A DNA stretch of 64,000 nucleotides from Tritonibacter litoralis (GCF_009496005.1 NZ_WIBF01000002.1:27503-91502); one strand, 5' to 3'; counted from the first letter of the stretch, positions 19,585-28,065 are shown. Notes: generated by a model not told the origin, from the letters alone. Made by a program: numbers and translations.

Positions 19585-19681
19585 AAGGAATGGTCCTTTT
19601 GATCGCTTCTGAGTTTTTTGGGGAGGCGGTCCCCCGCTTATGCGGGGAAAGCCCAAATATTTTTGCGATCAGAGTGCAACG
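19585..19681. other. Gap between BCCT gene and betC with a small hairpin
   Basis: The 97-base gap holds CCCCGC and GCGGGG around a TTAT loop (about 19633-19648). No T-run follows on the minus strand, so a full stop of transcription is not supported; it may be an RNA processing or stability element between transporter and sulfatase messages. Confidence 0.35.
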
Positions 19682-20890
19682 TTAGTGCACTGCCTTGATC
19701 TTCTCAAAGTCGAGGGTGTTTTCCTCGGGGCTTGTCTTGATCGCCATGACCTCTGCCCGTTTGGTGACAAAGATATAAGCGAGACAGGCAACATAGATCC
19801 CGATGACAACAGCGCCGATCCATTGGATTTGCAGCCATTGGCTTTGGAACGCGAGCGTCAAACCGAACAAAACCACCGCGTTTCCGACAACGTATGGCAC
19901 GGTGCCAAAACGTTTGGCCGAAAGGTTCAGGTTGTCGGTGTAAAGACGGATCAAGGAGTCAAACGAGTTGATCACAAAGATGATGCCAACCGCCGCCATA
20001 GAGACGTTGATCATCGTGGTCGTCGCGATCTCGTTCAGGTGATAATAGTAAAGCACCGAGAACCAGATACCCAGCGGGATCGACGGGAAGATCAGGAGTG
20101 CAGCCAGCACTTGCCAGGTCTTAAGGCCACCCACAAAGCGCGAGGTGAACTGGCCGATCATGATGGACCATGCAAACCACCAGAACAGGTAGAATTCATG
20201 GTAATCGGTGAGCGGCAGGATGAACTTGTGGATATTGGCAAAGTAGCCGCCGATGTTGGATGCGGTGCCAAAGAATTCGCCCAGACCCATGCCCGCATAG
20301 GCCCACATGCCCAGGATCAGAGCCAGGAACAGCATTGTGGAGCCCACCGACAGGATACGCACGTATTTGATGTCGGTTGAGGAAAACGCCGCAAAGAGGA
20401 TCACCAGGAAGGTCACCACATAAAACGCCGGGATCACGGTTTCGCCGTCGCCCACGAAGGTTGCGTAATAGGGCAGATAGATCAGGAACAATGCGCCGGT
20501 AAAGGCGCAGGTGCCGATGATGACGATATTGTTGATCAGCTTCACCAGCGGGATTTCAAAGAACTTCACCTTGGGCTCGATGACGCAGAAGTAGAAGGTC
20601 GTCAGGAAATAAAAGCCCCAGATCAAAAAGCCCCAGAAGCCAAATTCCAGTGCCAGCGGGTTGGTAAAGCCATAGGCGGGCTCGGCCGCGGTATCCGCAT
20701 AAAGCGGGAAGTCCCAGGCCAGCGGGAACATGATCAGCCCCACGTCCAGACCGGAGGTGAAGAGGATTGCGATAAAGGTGAACAGCGGCACCGGGGTGAC
20801 CCCGACCACTTCGAGGTTCCACCATTTCAGTGTACAGAAAACCACCAGCCCCAAGGCCATTAGAATTCCAAATGAGATTAAGAGTGTCAT
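19682..20890 (-). CDS. Shortened BCCT-type choline/betaine transporter
   Basis: The 402-residue protein is almost entirely membrane-spanning, with about ten or eleven hydrophobic segments. FWWFAWSIMIGQFTSRFVGG corresponds to the tryptophan-rich TM8 region of BCCT carriers, which import choline or betaine. BCCT proteins are usually 500 residues or more, so this one is short and diverged and may belong to a separate branch. The ATG at 20890 has AGGGAAG upstream. It is the first gene of the choline-sulfate series and lies divergent to betI. Uptake of choline-O-sulfate or choline is inferred from context. Confidence 0.75.
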   Translation of the reverse strand: MTLLISFGILMALGLVVFCTLKWWNLEVVGVTPVPLFTFIAILFTSGLDVGLIMFPLAWDFPLYADTAAEPAYGFTNPLALEFGFWGFLIWGFYFLTTFYFCVIEPKVKFFEIPLVKLINNIVIIGTCAFTGALFLIYLPYYATFVGDGETVIPAFYVVTFLVILFAAFSSTDIKYVRILSVGSTMLFLALILGMWAYAGMGLGEFFGTASNIGGYFANIHKFILPLTDYHEFYLFWWFAWSIMIGQFTSRFVGGLKTWQVLAALLIFPSIPLGIWFSVLYYYHLNEIATTTMINVSMAAVGIIFVINSFDSLIRLYTDNLNLSAKRFGTVPYVVGNAVVLFGLTLAFQSQWLQIQWIGAVVIGIYVACLAYIFVTKRAEVMAIKTSPEENTLDFEKIKAVH

Positions 20891-20990
20891 CAAGTCTTCC
20901 CTGTTGTATGCGCCATCAGAACCGATTGAAGCGCTGTTTTAGACTTGGGGAAATGACATATCAGATTTACCTGAATTCTGAAATCATTTT

Positions 20991-21006
20991 TTGTACGGTC
21001 ATACAA
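20991..21006. promoter_or_regulatory. Candidate BetI operator
   Basis: TTGTACGGTCATACAA has five-base inverted arms (TTGTA and TACAA) and lies between the divergent transporter and betI genes, 57 bases before the betI start. TetR regulators normally bind such a palindrome in the shared control region. The assignment is by position and symmetry only. Confidence 0.55.
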
Positions 21007-21062
21007 GTTTATGGTAAAAGCCATAAGAAATCCCCGACCGACGCAGGAGCAAGACCTGGACT

Positions 21063-21638
21063 ATGGGCAGAAAACGCATACGCGACATCCGCAATGAAGA
21101 GCTGATCGAAGCCACCATTCGCGCCGTCCATCGCCATGGCTATGGCGTTGTTACAATGGCAGAAATCGCGCGGGAGGCCGAGGCGTCCGCCGCTTCGATC
21201 AACTACTACTTTGGCACCAAAGACGGGTTGATGGAGGCCACCATGCGCCACCTGCTGTCCAAATTGCGCCAGGCGATGATTGCGGGCTATCAACAGGCAG
21301 ACAGCCCACGTGCGCGGCTTTATGCGGTGATGGATGCAAACTTTGCCGATCGTCTGTTTACGGTCGAACAATGCAGCATCTGGATGCAATTCTGGGCCAG
21401 CGCGCCCTATTCGCCGCGCCTCACGCGACTGCATCGGATCAACCGATCGCGGGTGCGCAGCCATTTTCTGGCAGAGCTGCAGGAGCTGTTGCCTGCAGAT
21501 CAGGTTGAACCGGCGCGACAGGCATTGCAGTGTTATATGGATGGGGTTTGGCTGCAGGCCGCGCAGTCCGATGTGCCGCTGAATCCGGCTGCGGCTCGTG
21601 CCGCCGCTCACCAAGTTGTTGATCTGATTATACGTTAA
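21063..21638 (+). CDS. betI: TetR-family choline-responsive repressor BetI
   Basis: The 191-residue protein has an N-terminal TetR helix-turn-helix with TMAEIAREAEASAASINYYFGTKDGLM at about residues 31-57, as in BetI. The C-terminal domain (QFWASAPYSPRLTRLHRINRSR) matches the ligand-binding region of BetI, which releases DNA when choline is present. It faces the transporter-betC-betB-betA series and probably represses it and itself through the palindrome at 20991-21006. Confidence 0.92.
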   Translation: MGRKRIRDIRNEELIEATIRAVHRHGYGVVTMAEIAREAEASAASINYYFGTKDGLMEATMRHLLSKLRQAMIAGYQQADSPRARLYAVMDANFADRLFTVEQCSIWMQFWASAPYSPRLTRLHRINRSRVRSHFLAELQELLPADQVEPARQALQCYMDGVWLQAAQSDVPLNPAAARAAAHQVVDLIIR

Positions 21639-21641
21639 ACG

Positions 21642-22634
21642 CTAGCTGCCTGGTTTGCGTATATATTCCAACGCCTGTCCACTGGGGAGGAACCGCAGTG
21701 TCAGGTATTCGCGGTCCAACCGATCAATCTGGTAACACAGGCCTTTGGTGTCATCCTTGCTCCAAGCGTGAAGGGTAAACCCACCCTGCGCCACATGACC
21801 CAGGCATTGTGGAGAAACCGACAGGAATTCACGCGTTGTGGCTGCGCCCAGGTAAAAATTCATACGTGACGGGCCGTGAACGGTAAAACTGTCATTGGGA
21901 TCAATTGTGGACACCCAGGTGCCTTGCAGATCCATCAGCTGTTTATGGGCCTCATCCGCAGGCAAATGCGCGGCCTCCAGCACCTTGACCTCAAGCGCAT
22001 TTGGGGAGTCGTGGAAGACAGTTACCGTCAGCCGCACCAGGGCTCCGGTTGGCAGCTGCATCAGCCTGCGCGCAAGGGATTTGGGAACAGAGGGTTTGAG
22101 ACGGGTCAGAATTTGGCGGTCTTGCCCCACAAAGGAACAGAGAGGCCCGTTTCCGCCGGGGGCCACCCGGCAGGATTCAAAAACCGCCTGCAATGTGCGC
22201 TGCGCTACTTTGGAAACGTCATCTTGCGGCAATAATGCTGAGATCTGCTGGGTAAAATCTGACGTATCCCGCCCCACATCAATGCGTGCAAAATCTAACG
22301 AGGACAGGCTCTGGCGGTGGCATTCTGTGCTGCCCGTGCCGCGAAAATCCTGATCGGATGCGCAGAACTTAACCGACGACGGGACAAGATCCACGCCAAG
22401 GTCGCGCAGGCGCAGATAATAAAAACGGGACGTCAGATCCTGGCTGATCAGCGTCACACAGTCATCGGCAGGAACCGACCGCCATCCCTGGCTGACCCAG
22501 GCGCCGTCTGTTTTCTGGGTGAATGCGACATGGTGATCATCGGCTGTGTCATTACACAAATGAAAGCCCGCCCAGGCAGGGGTCACCGGGCAGAGCATCG
22601 CCAGCGCGATAATTATTCCCAAGAACCAACGCAT
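21642..22634 (-). CDS. Exported DUF1036 protein
   Basis: The 330-residue product begins with a clear signal peptide (MRWFLGIIIALAMLCPVTPAWA). The first mature 80 residues follow the DUF1036 pattern: a cysteine in FHLCND, then a GWRSVPADDCVTL core and SRFYYLRLRD. The remaining 230 residues contain four more cysteines and no motif that I recognise. The ATG at 22634 has AAGGAAG upstream; the longer open frame to 22754 is not needed. It ends three bases from the convergent betI stop. Function is unknown; a periplasmic location is inferred. Confidence 0.8.
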   Translation of the reverse strand: MRWFLGIIIALAMLCPVTPAWAGFHLCNDTADDHHVAFTQKTDGAWVSQGWRSVPADDCVTLISQDLTSRFYYLRLRDLGVDLVPSSVKFCASDQDFRGTGSTECHRQSLSSLDFARIDVGRDTSDFTQQISALLPQDDVSKVAQRTLQAVFESCRVAPGGNGPLCSFVGQDRQILTRLKPSVPKSLARRLMQLPTGALVRLTVTVFHDSPNALEVKVLEAAHLPADEAHKQLMDLQGTWVSTIDPNDSFTVHGPSRMNFYLGAATTREFLSVSPQCLGHVAQGGFTLHAWSKDDTKGLCYQIDRLDREYLTLRFLPSGQALEYIRKPGS

Positions 22635-22766
22635 TACAGCTTCCTTACTTGGGCGGAGCAGTACGGCTTTCACACCAGACCCGCAGATCCAGCACAACAA
22701 GTGCGTGTGTCTTCTATATTGGAATGCCTTTATGAAACGTATTTGTGACGCCATGATGACGCTGTT

Positions 22767-23684
22767 TTAATGGTCAATGGCCGGGGCCGGCGGCGTAATG
22801 CTACGCTTTTTCAAGACGGCTTCGCGCCAACTAATATAGGTAATACTGGTTAAAATCAGCACACCACCCGCGACGACCCAAATGTCTATGGCCTCGCCAA
22901 ACATCAATGCGCCAATCAACGTGGCCCAAACCAATTGCAAAAATGTGACCGGTTGTGAAACGCTAACCGGAGCAGCGGCAAAGGCCAACATCATTGTGTA
23001 ATGACCTGCGGTGGCCAGACAGGCCACCAGGAACAACAGGGCCAGATCCGCGCCGCTGGGCGACACCCAGGTGGCGATGGCAAAGGGCAACAATGCGATG
23101 GGAACCCAGATCGACAGCATGGCCACCACCACCCCAGGTGAGGAGTCGCGCACGCCAAGTTTTGCCAACAGATGTGACACGCCAAAGGTCAGTGCGGTGG
23201 CCAGCATGGCCAAATGGCCCGGCGTGATCTCTCGCAGGCCCGGACGCAGGATAATCAGACTGCCGACAAAGGCTGCCACAATCGCGAGTGTCCGGCGCAG
23301 GGCCATCTTTTCTCCCAGGACAAACACTGCACCGATTGAGATGAAGATCGGCGTCAGATAGCCAATGGCCGTCACCTCGGCCAAGGGGATGCGCGACATG
23401 GCGTAAAACCATCCTCCCACGCCGATGGCATGGACGATCCCCCGTGCGCCCAGCACCAGATGCAGCCGCGGGGTCCATGTTGTGCTGGTAAAGCTGCGCA
23501 GCATTGGCACCACAAAGACCAGCCCCAGAAGATAACGCAGAAAGGCCGTCTCATACGGGGGAAGACGGCCATCCATAAACTTGATCACCACGGTGACCCC
23601 AACAAAGGCCATGCCGGTTGCAAACATCCACAGAACCGCCTGCACCGGGGCGTTTTCATCGCGGGATGCGGTCACATCGGTCAT
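22767..23684 (-). CDS. EamA/DMT-family transporter
   Basis: The 305-residue protein has ten hydrophobic segments in two similar halves, the layout of EamA drug/metabolite exporters. The first half shows PPYETAFLRYLLGLVFVVPM and the second SQPVTFLQLVWATLIGALMFGE, both common EamA patterns. The substrate cannot be told. It lies 94 bases downstream of the argO-like gene on the same strand, so it might share a transcript, but the gap leaves room for its own promoter. Confidence 0.9.
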   Translation of the reverse strand: MTDVTASRDENAPVQAVLWMFATGMAFVGVTVVIKFMDGRLPPYETAFLRYLLGLVFVVPMLRSFTSTTWTPRLHLVLGARGIVHAIGVGGWFYAMSRIPLAEVTAIGYLTPIFISIGAVFVLGEKMALRRTLAIVAAFVGSLIILRPGLREITPGHLAMLATALTFGVSHLLAKLGVRDSSPGVVVAMLSIWVPIALLPFAIATWVSPSGADLALLFLVACLATAGHYTMMLAFAAAPVSVSQPVTFLQLVWATLIGALMFGEAIDIWVVAGGVLILTSITYISWREAVLKKRSITPPAPAIDH

Positions 23685-23778
23685 GGAGCTGCCTTGGGTC
23701 GGGGAGGATCTGCCCTTTACTTAACATGCGAAGAAAGAAAGGAGAAATCCTTCCGCGTACCGATACATTTGGCGCGGC

Positions 23779-24402
23779 TCACCCCAGCAGCAAACGCAGG
23801 GCGATGGCCCACATGATGATGCCGATCCCGACCTCCAGGATCTGCCAGGCGCGGGGACGGGCAAAGACCGGGGCCAACAGGCGCGCGCCATAGGCCAAGA
23901 CCAGAAAGAAGCAGAAGCTGGCGGTCACTGCGCCCAGTCCAAAATGGGTAGGATTGTCATATTGCGACGAGATTGAGCCCAATAAAACCACAGTATCCAA
24001 GTAGACATGCGGGTTCAGCCAAGTGAGCGCCAGCGTGGTCGCCAGAACCGGCCACAGGGGCTGACGTTCAGCTGTGTCTGCCAGCAGCACGTCGCCGCCG
24101 CGCCAGGCGGATTGAAAGCTGCGCAAGCCATACCACAGCAAAAATGCCGCCCCGCCCAGCCGCATCGCCGGTTCAAACCACGGCAGCACCTGTGCCAAAG
24201 ATCCAAACCCCAGCACGCCAGCCGCAATCAGAACCGCATCGGAGCCCGCGCAGGTCAACGCAACTGGCAGAACATGCTGGCGTCGCAGCCCCTGCCGCAG
24301 AACAAAGGCGTTCTGCGCGCCAATCGCCACAATCAGGCTGAGACCCAGAGCGAACCCGGGGGCAAAACCGGGAGCAAAACCGACAATTAGGGCTGAGGAC
24401 AT
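23779..24402 (-). CDS. argO: LysE/ArgO-family amino acid exporter
   Basis: The 207-residue protein has six hydrophobic segments and the LysE-family start LSLIVAIGAQNAFVLRQGL, followed by CAGSDAVLIAAGVLG and TWLNPHVYLDTVVLLG, close to E. coli ArgO (arginine exporter). It is divergent from an ArgP-like regulator, the classic genetic arrangement for this exporter, which supports the call. An unusual repeat of APGF near the N-terminus comes from a short in-frame DNA duplication. Confidence 0.9.
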   Translation of the reverse strand: MSSALIVGFAPGFAPGFALGLSLIVAIGAQNAFVLRQGLRRQHVLPVALTCAGSDAVLIAAGVLGFGSLAQVLPWFEPAMRLGGAAFLLWYGLRSFQSAWRGGDVLLADTAERQPLWPVLATTLALTWLNPHVYLDTVVLLGSISSQYDNPTHFGLGAVTASFCFFLVLAYGARLLAPVFARPRAWQILEVGIGIIMWAIALRLLLG

Positions 24403-24494
24403 GGGGAGGCTCCGTTATCTGGTCGTGGAGTTTGACTAAGCCCTGTGGCGACGTTAATCCAGTTAATACACCTAACTTCAGATTAGCAATTCTA

Positions 24495-25379
24495 ATGCAG
24501 CTCGATCAAAATCAACTGGCGGCCCTGGCGGCTGTTTTGCGGCTTGGCTCCTTTGATCAGGCCGCGCAGGCGCTGCATGTGACACCCTCGGCCATTTCGC
24601 AGCGGATCAAGGCGCTGGAGGAACATTTGGGCGCAACCCTGGTGCATCGGGGCCAGCCCTGTGAGGCAACGCCCATAGGCGCGCGTCTGGCCAAACATGC
24701 CGAAGATATCACCCTGTTGGCCGCCGCCTTGCACCGGGATCTGGGCCTGCCCACCGAACAGGGGCCGACGCGTATCCGGGTGGCCGTCAACGCCGACAGT
24801 CTGGCGACCTGGTTCATTGATGCCATGGCCGCATTGGACGGCGTGTTGTTTGATCTGGTGCTGGATGATCAGGACCACAGCGCCGATTGGCTGCGGCGGG
24901 GTGAGGTCTCAGCCGCGGTGACATCATTGACCACACCGGTGACAGGTTGCGACATGCGCGCGCTTGGCGCGTTGGAATATGAAGCGACGGCCAGCCCCGC
25001 ATTTATGGCGCGCTGGTTTGGCGATGGGGTCACGCGGGCCGCGCTGGAGCGTGCGCCCTGTTTGATTTTCAATGCCAAGGACCAGCTGCAGCGCCGCTGG
25101 TGTGACGCCAATGTAGCCACCGGGTTGGCGCCGCCGACGCATTTCCTGCCCTCGACCCATGCTTTTGTCGATGCAGCGGTGGCAGGTGTTGGTTGGGGAA
25201 TGAACCCGGCGGATCTGGTGCGCGGGCATCTGGCCCAGGGCCGCCTGTGCGCGCTGATCCCTGGCCGGGCGCTGGACATCCCGCTGACGTGGCAGGTGAG
25301 CCGCGTCATGGCCCCTGCCCTTGCGCCCCTGACCAAAGCTGTGCAGAAATCGGCCAAAGCAAAATTAAAGCAACCCTGA
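24495..25379 (+). CDS. argP: LysR-type regulator ArgP/IciA-like
   Basis: The 294-residue protein begins with a LysR winged helix (MQLDQNQLAALAAVLRLGSF, then AAQALHVTPSAISQRIKALE), which is close to ArgP/LysG. ArgP turns on argO in response to arginine or lysine. The ATG at 24495 was preferred over an upstream frame at 24432 because LysR proteins of this branch begin just before the helix. The 92-base divergent gap to argO would hold the binding site. An 18-base gap separates it from the nitroreductase gene, so they may be co-transcribed. Confidence 0.92.
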   Translation: MQLDQNQLAALAAVLRLGSFDQAAQALHVTPSAISQRIKALEEHLGATLVHRGQPCEATPIGARLAKHAEDITLLAAALHRDLGLPTEQGPTRIRVAVNADSLATWFIDAMAALDGVLFDLVLDDQDHSADWLRRGEVSAAVTSLTTPVTGCDMRALGALEYEATASPAFMARWFGDGVTRAALERAPCLIFNAKDQLQRRWCDANVATGLAPPTHFLPSTHAFVDAAVAGVGWGMNPADLVRGHLAQGRLCALIPGRALDIPLTWQVSRVMAPALAPLTKAVQKSAKAKLKQP

Positions 25380-25396
25380 CCAACGCGAGGCCCCTG

Positions 25397-26089
25397 ATGT
25401 TTTCCAAAGACAGCCTGAGTTACGAAGCGCTGCCACTGCCGGACCGGCTGGATTATAGTGACGCGGAAATGCAGGCAGAGGCGGCCAAGTTTCTGGCACA
25501 TATGCGGAAACGTCATTCGATCCGGGAGTTCAGCGACCGACCTGTGGCGCGTGAGGTGATCGCAGACTGCATCCGCACCGCAGGCTCTGCCCCGTCGGGA
25601 GCCAATCACCAGCCGTGGTTCTTTGCGGCGGTGTCATCGGCCGAATTGAAACAGCGGATCCGCGAAGAGGCCGAAGCCGAAGAGCGCAAATTCTATGATG
25701 GCGGTGCGCCGGATGAATGGATCAAGGCGTTGGAACCAATTGGCACCACCGCGGAAAAACCACATCTGACCATTGCGCCCTGGTTGATTGTGGTCTTTGC
25801 CCAGCGCTGGGGCACCTTTGAGGATGGCAGCCGGTACAAAAATTACTATGTCCCCGAAAGCGTCAATATCGCCACCGGGTTTCTGCTGGCGGCCTTGCAC
25901 ACCGCCGGGCTGTCGACCTTGACCCATACGCCCAATCCGATGCGATTTCTGAACGGCGCTTTGGGGCGGCCCGAGGCTGAGAAACCAACAATGATTATCG
26001 CAGTGGGGCACCCCGCAGATACCGCGACCGTGCCGGGTGTGGCCAAGTGGAAAAAACCGCTGGAGGAGATCAGCGCGTTTTTTGAATGA
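25397..26089 (+). CDS. Nitroreductase-fold protein, iodotyrosine deiodinase-like
   Basis: The 230-residue flavoprotein has the nitroreductase fold: RHSIREFSDRPV (FMN phosphate site), TAGSAPSGANHQPW, and a C-terminal GHPADTATVPGVAKWKKPLEEI. These segments, and NIATGFLLAALHTAGL, resemble mammalian and bacterial iodotyrosine deiodinase (IYD) more than classical nitroreductases. The lid region has Glu, Tyr (KFYDGG) and Lys (EWIKAL) in the order that IYD uses to hold the substrate zwitterion, by my eye. Reductive dehalogenation of halotyrosine is therefore possible. It follows argP by 18 bases. Confidence 0.8.
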   Translation: MFSKDSLSYEALPLPDRLDYSDAEMQAEAAKFLAHMRKRHSIREFSDRPVAREVIADCIRTAGSAPSGANHQPWFFAAVSSAELKQRIREEAEAEERKFYDGGAPDEWIKALEPIGTTAEKPHLTIAPWLIVVFAQRWGTFEDGSRYKNYYVPESVNIATGFLLAALHTAGLSTLTHTPNPMRFLNGALGRPEAEKPTMIIAVGHPADTATVPGVAKWKKPLEEISAFFE

Positions 26090-26092
26090 CCG

Positions 26093-26818
26093 TCAGGAGG
26101 CCAAGACCTCCAGCTGGCTGCGCAGCTGTTGGACCGAGGTGGCGGAGGTTTGGCTGAGGCTGCGGATTTCACTGGCAAGGATGGAAAACCCCCTGCCTTG
26201 CTCTCCGGCCCGCGCCGCCTCGATCGAGGCGTTGACTGAGATCATAAAGACCGCCTGGCTGATCTGTTCGATCTGGGACACGGATTTCGAGATCACATCA
26301 CGATTGAACGCCGAACGGCTGCTGCGCTGCGCAACGGCGTAATCCAGCGCGCGCCCAATGCCGCCCACAACATCGTTTAAGGTCGACAACAGGGTTGTGG
26401 CGACAAATTCGGCAAAAGCGACCAGACGGCTTTGATCTGCGCGGTTGCCGCTGTTGCTCAGATCGCGGGCGGCGTTGATGAACTTCTCAAGCTGTTGTTC
26501 CTGCTCTGGCGTGATGGCTTGAACCGCACGCATGGCCACCAGAACATCCGGCGGCAGATCGCTGTGGGCGCGGGTCAACGAGATCCGTTGGGCAATGGCG
26601 GCAAATTCATCCAAAGCTGCGGCAAAGGCTTCGCCACCCAGTGTTTTGCGCGGATCCTCGCAGTTTTGCAAAAGCGCAATCATCACAGCGCGATGCGACA
26701 GCATCCGCATTTTACCACAGAGATTGATCAACTGACCCAATTCGGCCTCGGCCAGTGTATCAGCCTGTGTGTCAGCCTGCGGGGTCTCCGGGCTGTTCAT
26801 CTGAGCAATACCCATCAT
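26093..26818 (-). CDS. Small soluble chemoreceptor-like protein
   Basis: The 241-residue protein has no membrane segment. The N-terminal part (LINLCGKMRMLSHRAVMI) resembles the type IV pilus/nitrate-sensor helical input domain (PilJ-like). The C-terminal part holds SVNASIEAARAGEQGRGF, the highly conserved tip of methyl-accepting chemotaxis proteins, but it stops about 35 residues after the tip, so the second signalling arm is mostly absent. The ATG at 26818 has AAGGAAA upstream. It ends three bases from the convergent nitroreductase-like gene. It may bind a CheA/CheW partner or act as a dominant adapter; neither is shown. Confidence 0.75.
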   Translation of the reverse strand: MMGIAQMNSPETPQADTQADTLAEAELGQLINLCGKMRMLSHRAVMIALLQNCEDPRKTLGGEAFAAALDEFAAIAQRISLTRAHSDLPPDVLVAMRAVQAITPEQEQQLEKFINAARDLSNSGNRADQSRLVAFAEFVATTLLSTLNDVVGGIGRALDYAVAQRSSRSAFNRDVISKSVSQIEQISQAVFMISVNASIEAARAGEQGRGFSILASEIRSLSQTSATSVQQLRSQLEVLAS

Positions 26819-26980
26819 CGTTTCCTTCGTTCACTAGAACTCCATGCAACCTGCGTCTGAGAGGGGGGACGAGGCCGCAATCACCATTGCCGCACACTCA
26901 GCGCTAGGGTGAAAACGTAAACCGGAAATAAACGCTTGGGTAGCAAGGCTTGTTTTCCTTCGGATTTGGACCGGCTGCTG

Positions 26981-27013
26981 AAAAAGCGCTCAGCCCAAGC
27001 TTAATCCTTGGGC
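26981..27013 (-). terminator. Likely terminator of the two-gene cassette
   Basis: On the minus strand GCCCAAG (27013-27007) and CTTGGGC (26999-26993) pair around a seven-base loop, and a CTTTTT run follows a few bases later at about 26981-26985. It lies 42 bases after the end of the cassette gene at 27055. The remaining bases of this 236-base gap hold no convincing gene. Confidence 0.55.
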
Positions 27014-27054
27014 GTGAGGCTCAAACCTTGGAATTGCCGATGACCGATTGGCGA

Positions 27055-27525
27055 TCAGATCCGCAGAGAGCATAGACTATTTGTGTTAGGAACACCTGCT
27101 GTTTCCGGAAAGAGACGAGTAGCTTCTGGATTCTCATGTGGACGAAAGACCAGAACTCCATCTAAAACTATGGCGTACAACTCTCCCCCGCCATCGCTGA
27201 CAAGGTGACTGCCACTCGTTTTGTTCGGAGATTCCTTGAACCACTCCAAAACATAAAAATGGCCGCTACGGTTATTTCTTGACTGGGGAATAAGCGAAGT
27301 TTTCGTAATTTTCCCAATCATATAAGATCGTTTGAACGTTTCTCTGCCGGACCGTTGTCCAATTTTCAATAGACATTGCTTTCGACGAACTTGAACTCCC
27401 TTGTTTCCATACAGCTTCACACGACATTTCTCGCCGCTAAACTCAGAAATCTTTCCAGTGTTCGGATCGTAATCGACAAGTACGGAATCACCTTTTTTAA
27501 GTCTTGCAAGTTTTGGGGTAGGCAT
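27055..27525 (-). CDS. Unrecognised protein of an A+T-richer two-gene cassette
   Basis: The 156-residue protein starts MPTPKLARLKKGDSVLVDYD and has a basic N-terminal half with alternating short strands (CRVKLYGNKGVQVRRKQCLL), suggestive of a small beta-barrel (SH3/KOW-like) by pattern only. The C-terminal half contains YAIVLDGVLVF and ends SLCSLRI. No family is recognised. AAGGAGAG lies within the end of the upstream gene, one base separates stop and start, so translation is coupled. Its codons use A and T at third positions much more often than neighbouring genes, a sign of recent transfer. Confidence 0.7.
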   Translation of the reverse strand: MPTPKLARLKKGDSVLVDYDPNTGKISEFSGEKCRVKLYGNKGVQVRRKQCLLKIGQRSGRETFKRSYMIGKITKTSLIPQSRNNRSGHFYVLEWFKESPNKTSGSHLVSDGGGELYAIVLDGVLVFRPHENPEATRLFPETAGVPNTNSLCSLRI

Positions 27526-27526
27526 T

Positions 27527-27997
27527 TCACTCTCCTTGTTGCAATGCGGTTGACGCTACCTGAAACAGATCGGATAAAAGCGTCATAAAATCCGTTCCAC
27601 CCGTTAGAAGTTTCGCGCCCAGTAAGAGGCAGAGAGCCAACGCAGGGACCGCAATTGCAGTGATCACCCCAGTATACACAGCGAAGAAGAACGCACGACG
27701 TCCGCTGATTTTTGCGTCAACAGACTCCACAGTTTCTTTGACGGAGTCCAAGGCACTTACCGCCTCATCAATAATTGATTGCCTGCGCAGTTTTTTTCGG
27801 GCTTCGATAACAAAGCCTTCTAAACTGTTGTCATCATAGAAGGTCTGCAAACTGAAGGACTCATCTCGCATGATGCGTCGCTCTTCGACTTCGATACGCT
27901 TTTTCTCAAACAGAGCATAAGCGAGTAAAGCAACTTCTTCTTCGTCGCTCCACTTTTGTTGGATTTCGTTAAAAATTTGGTTGGTTTGAAGTTCCAT
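27527..27997 (-). CDS. Unrecognised protein with one C-terminal membrane region
   Basis: The 156-residue product has about 95 charged, helical residues (KKRIEVEERRIMRDE, ARKKLRRQSIIDEAV), then a hydrophobic stretch at about 103-130 (AFFFAVYTGVITAIAVPALA followed by LCLLLGAKL) and a short C-terminal tail. It would be an inner-membrane protein with its large N-terminal part probably in the cytoplasm. It is the first gene of a two-gene unit, coupled to the gene at 27055-27525. Its A+T-richer coding sequence differs from the flanking core genes. Function is not known; a two-gene defence or toxin-immunity pair is one possibility. Confidence 0.7.
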   Translation of the reverse strand: MELQTNQIFNEIQQKWSDEEEVALLAYALFEKKRIEVEERRIMRDESFSLQTFYDDNSLEGFVIEARKKLRRQSIIDEAVSALDSVKETVESVDAKISGRRAFFFAVYTGVITAIAVPALALCLLLGAKLLTGGTDFMTLLSDLFQVASTALQQGE

Positions 27998-28065
27998 GTG
28001 GCAAAGAGCAATATATTAACGTTTGAATAATAATTATCTTGAGGCAGAGAAATTCGATCGTCAAA

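Noticed and set aside
19633-19648. The CCCCGC-TTAT-GCGGGG hairpin as a terminator between transporter and betC.
   Set aside because: No T-run follows on the transcribed strand, so I list it only as a small hairpin in the gap.
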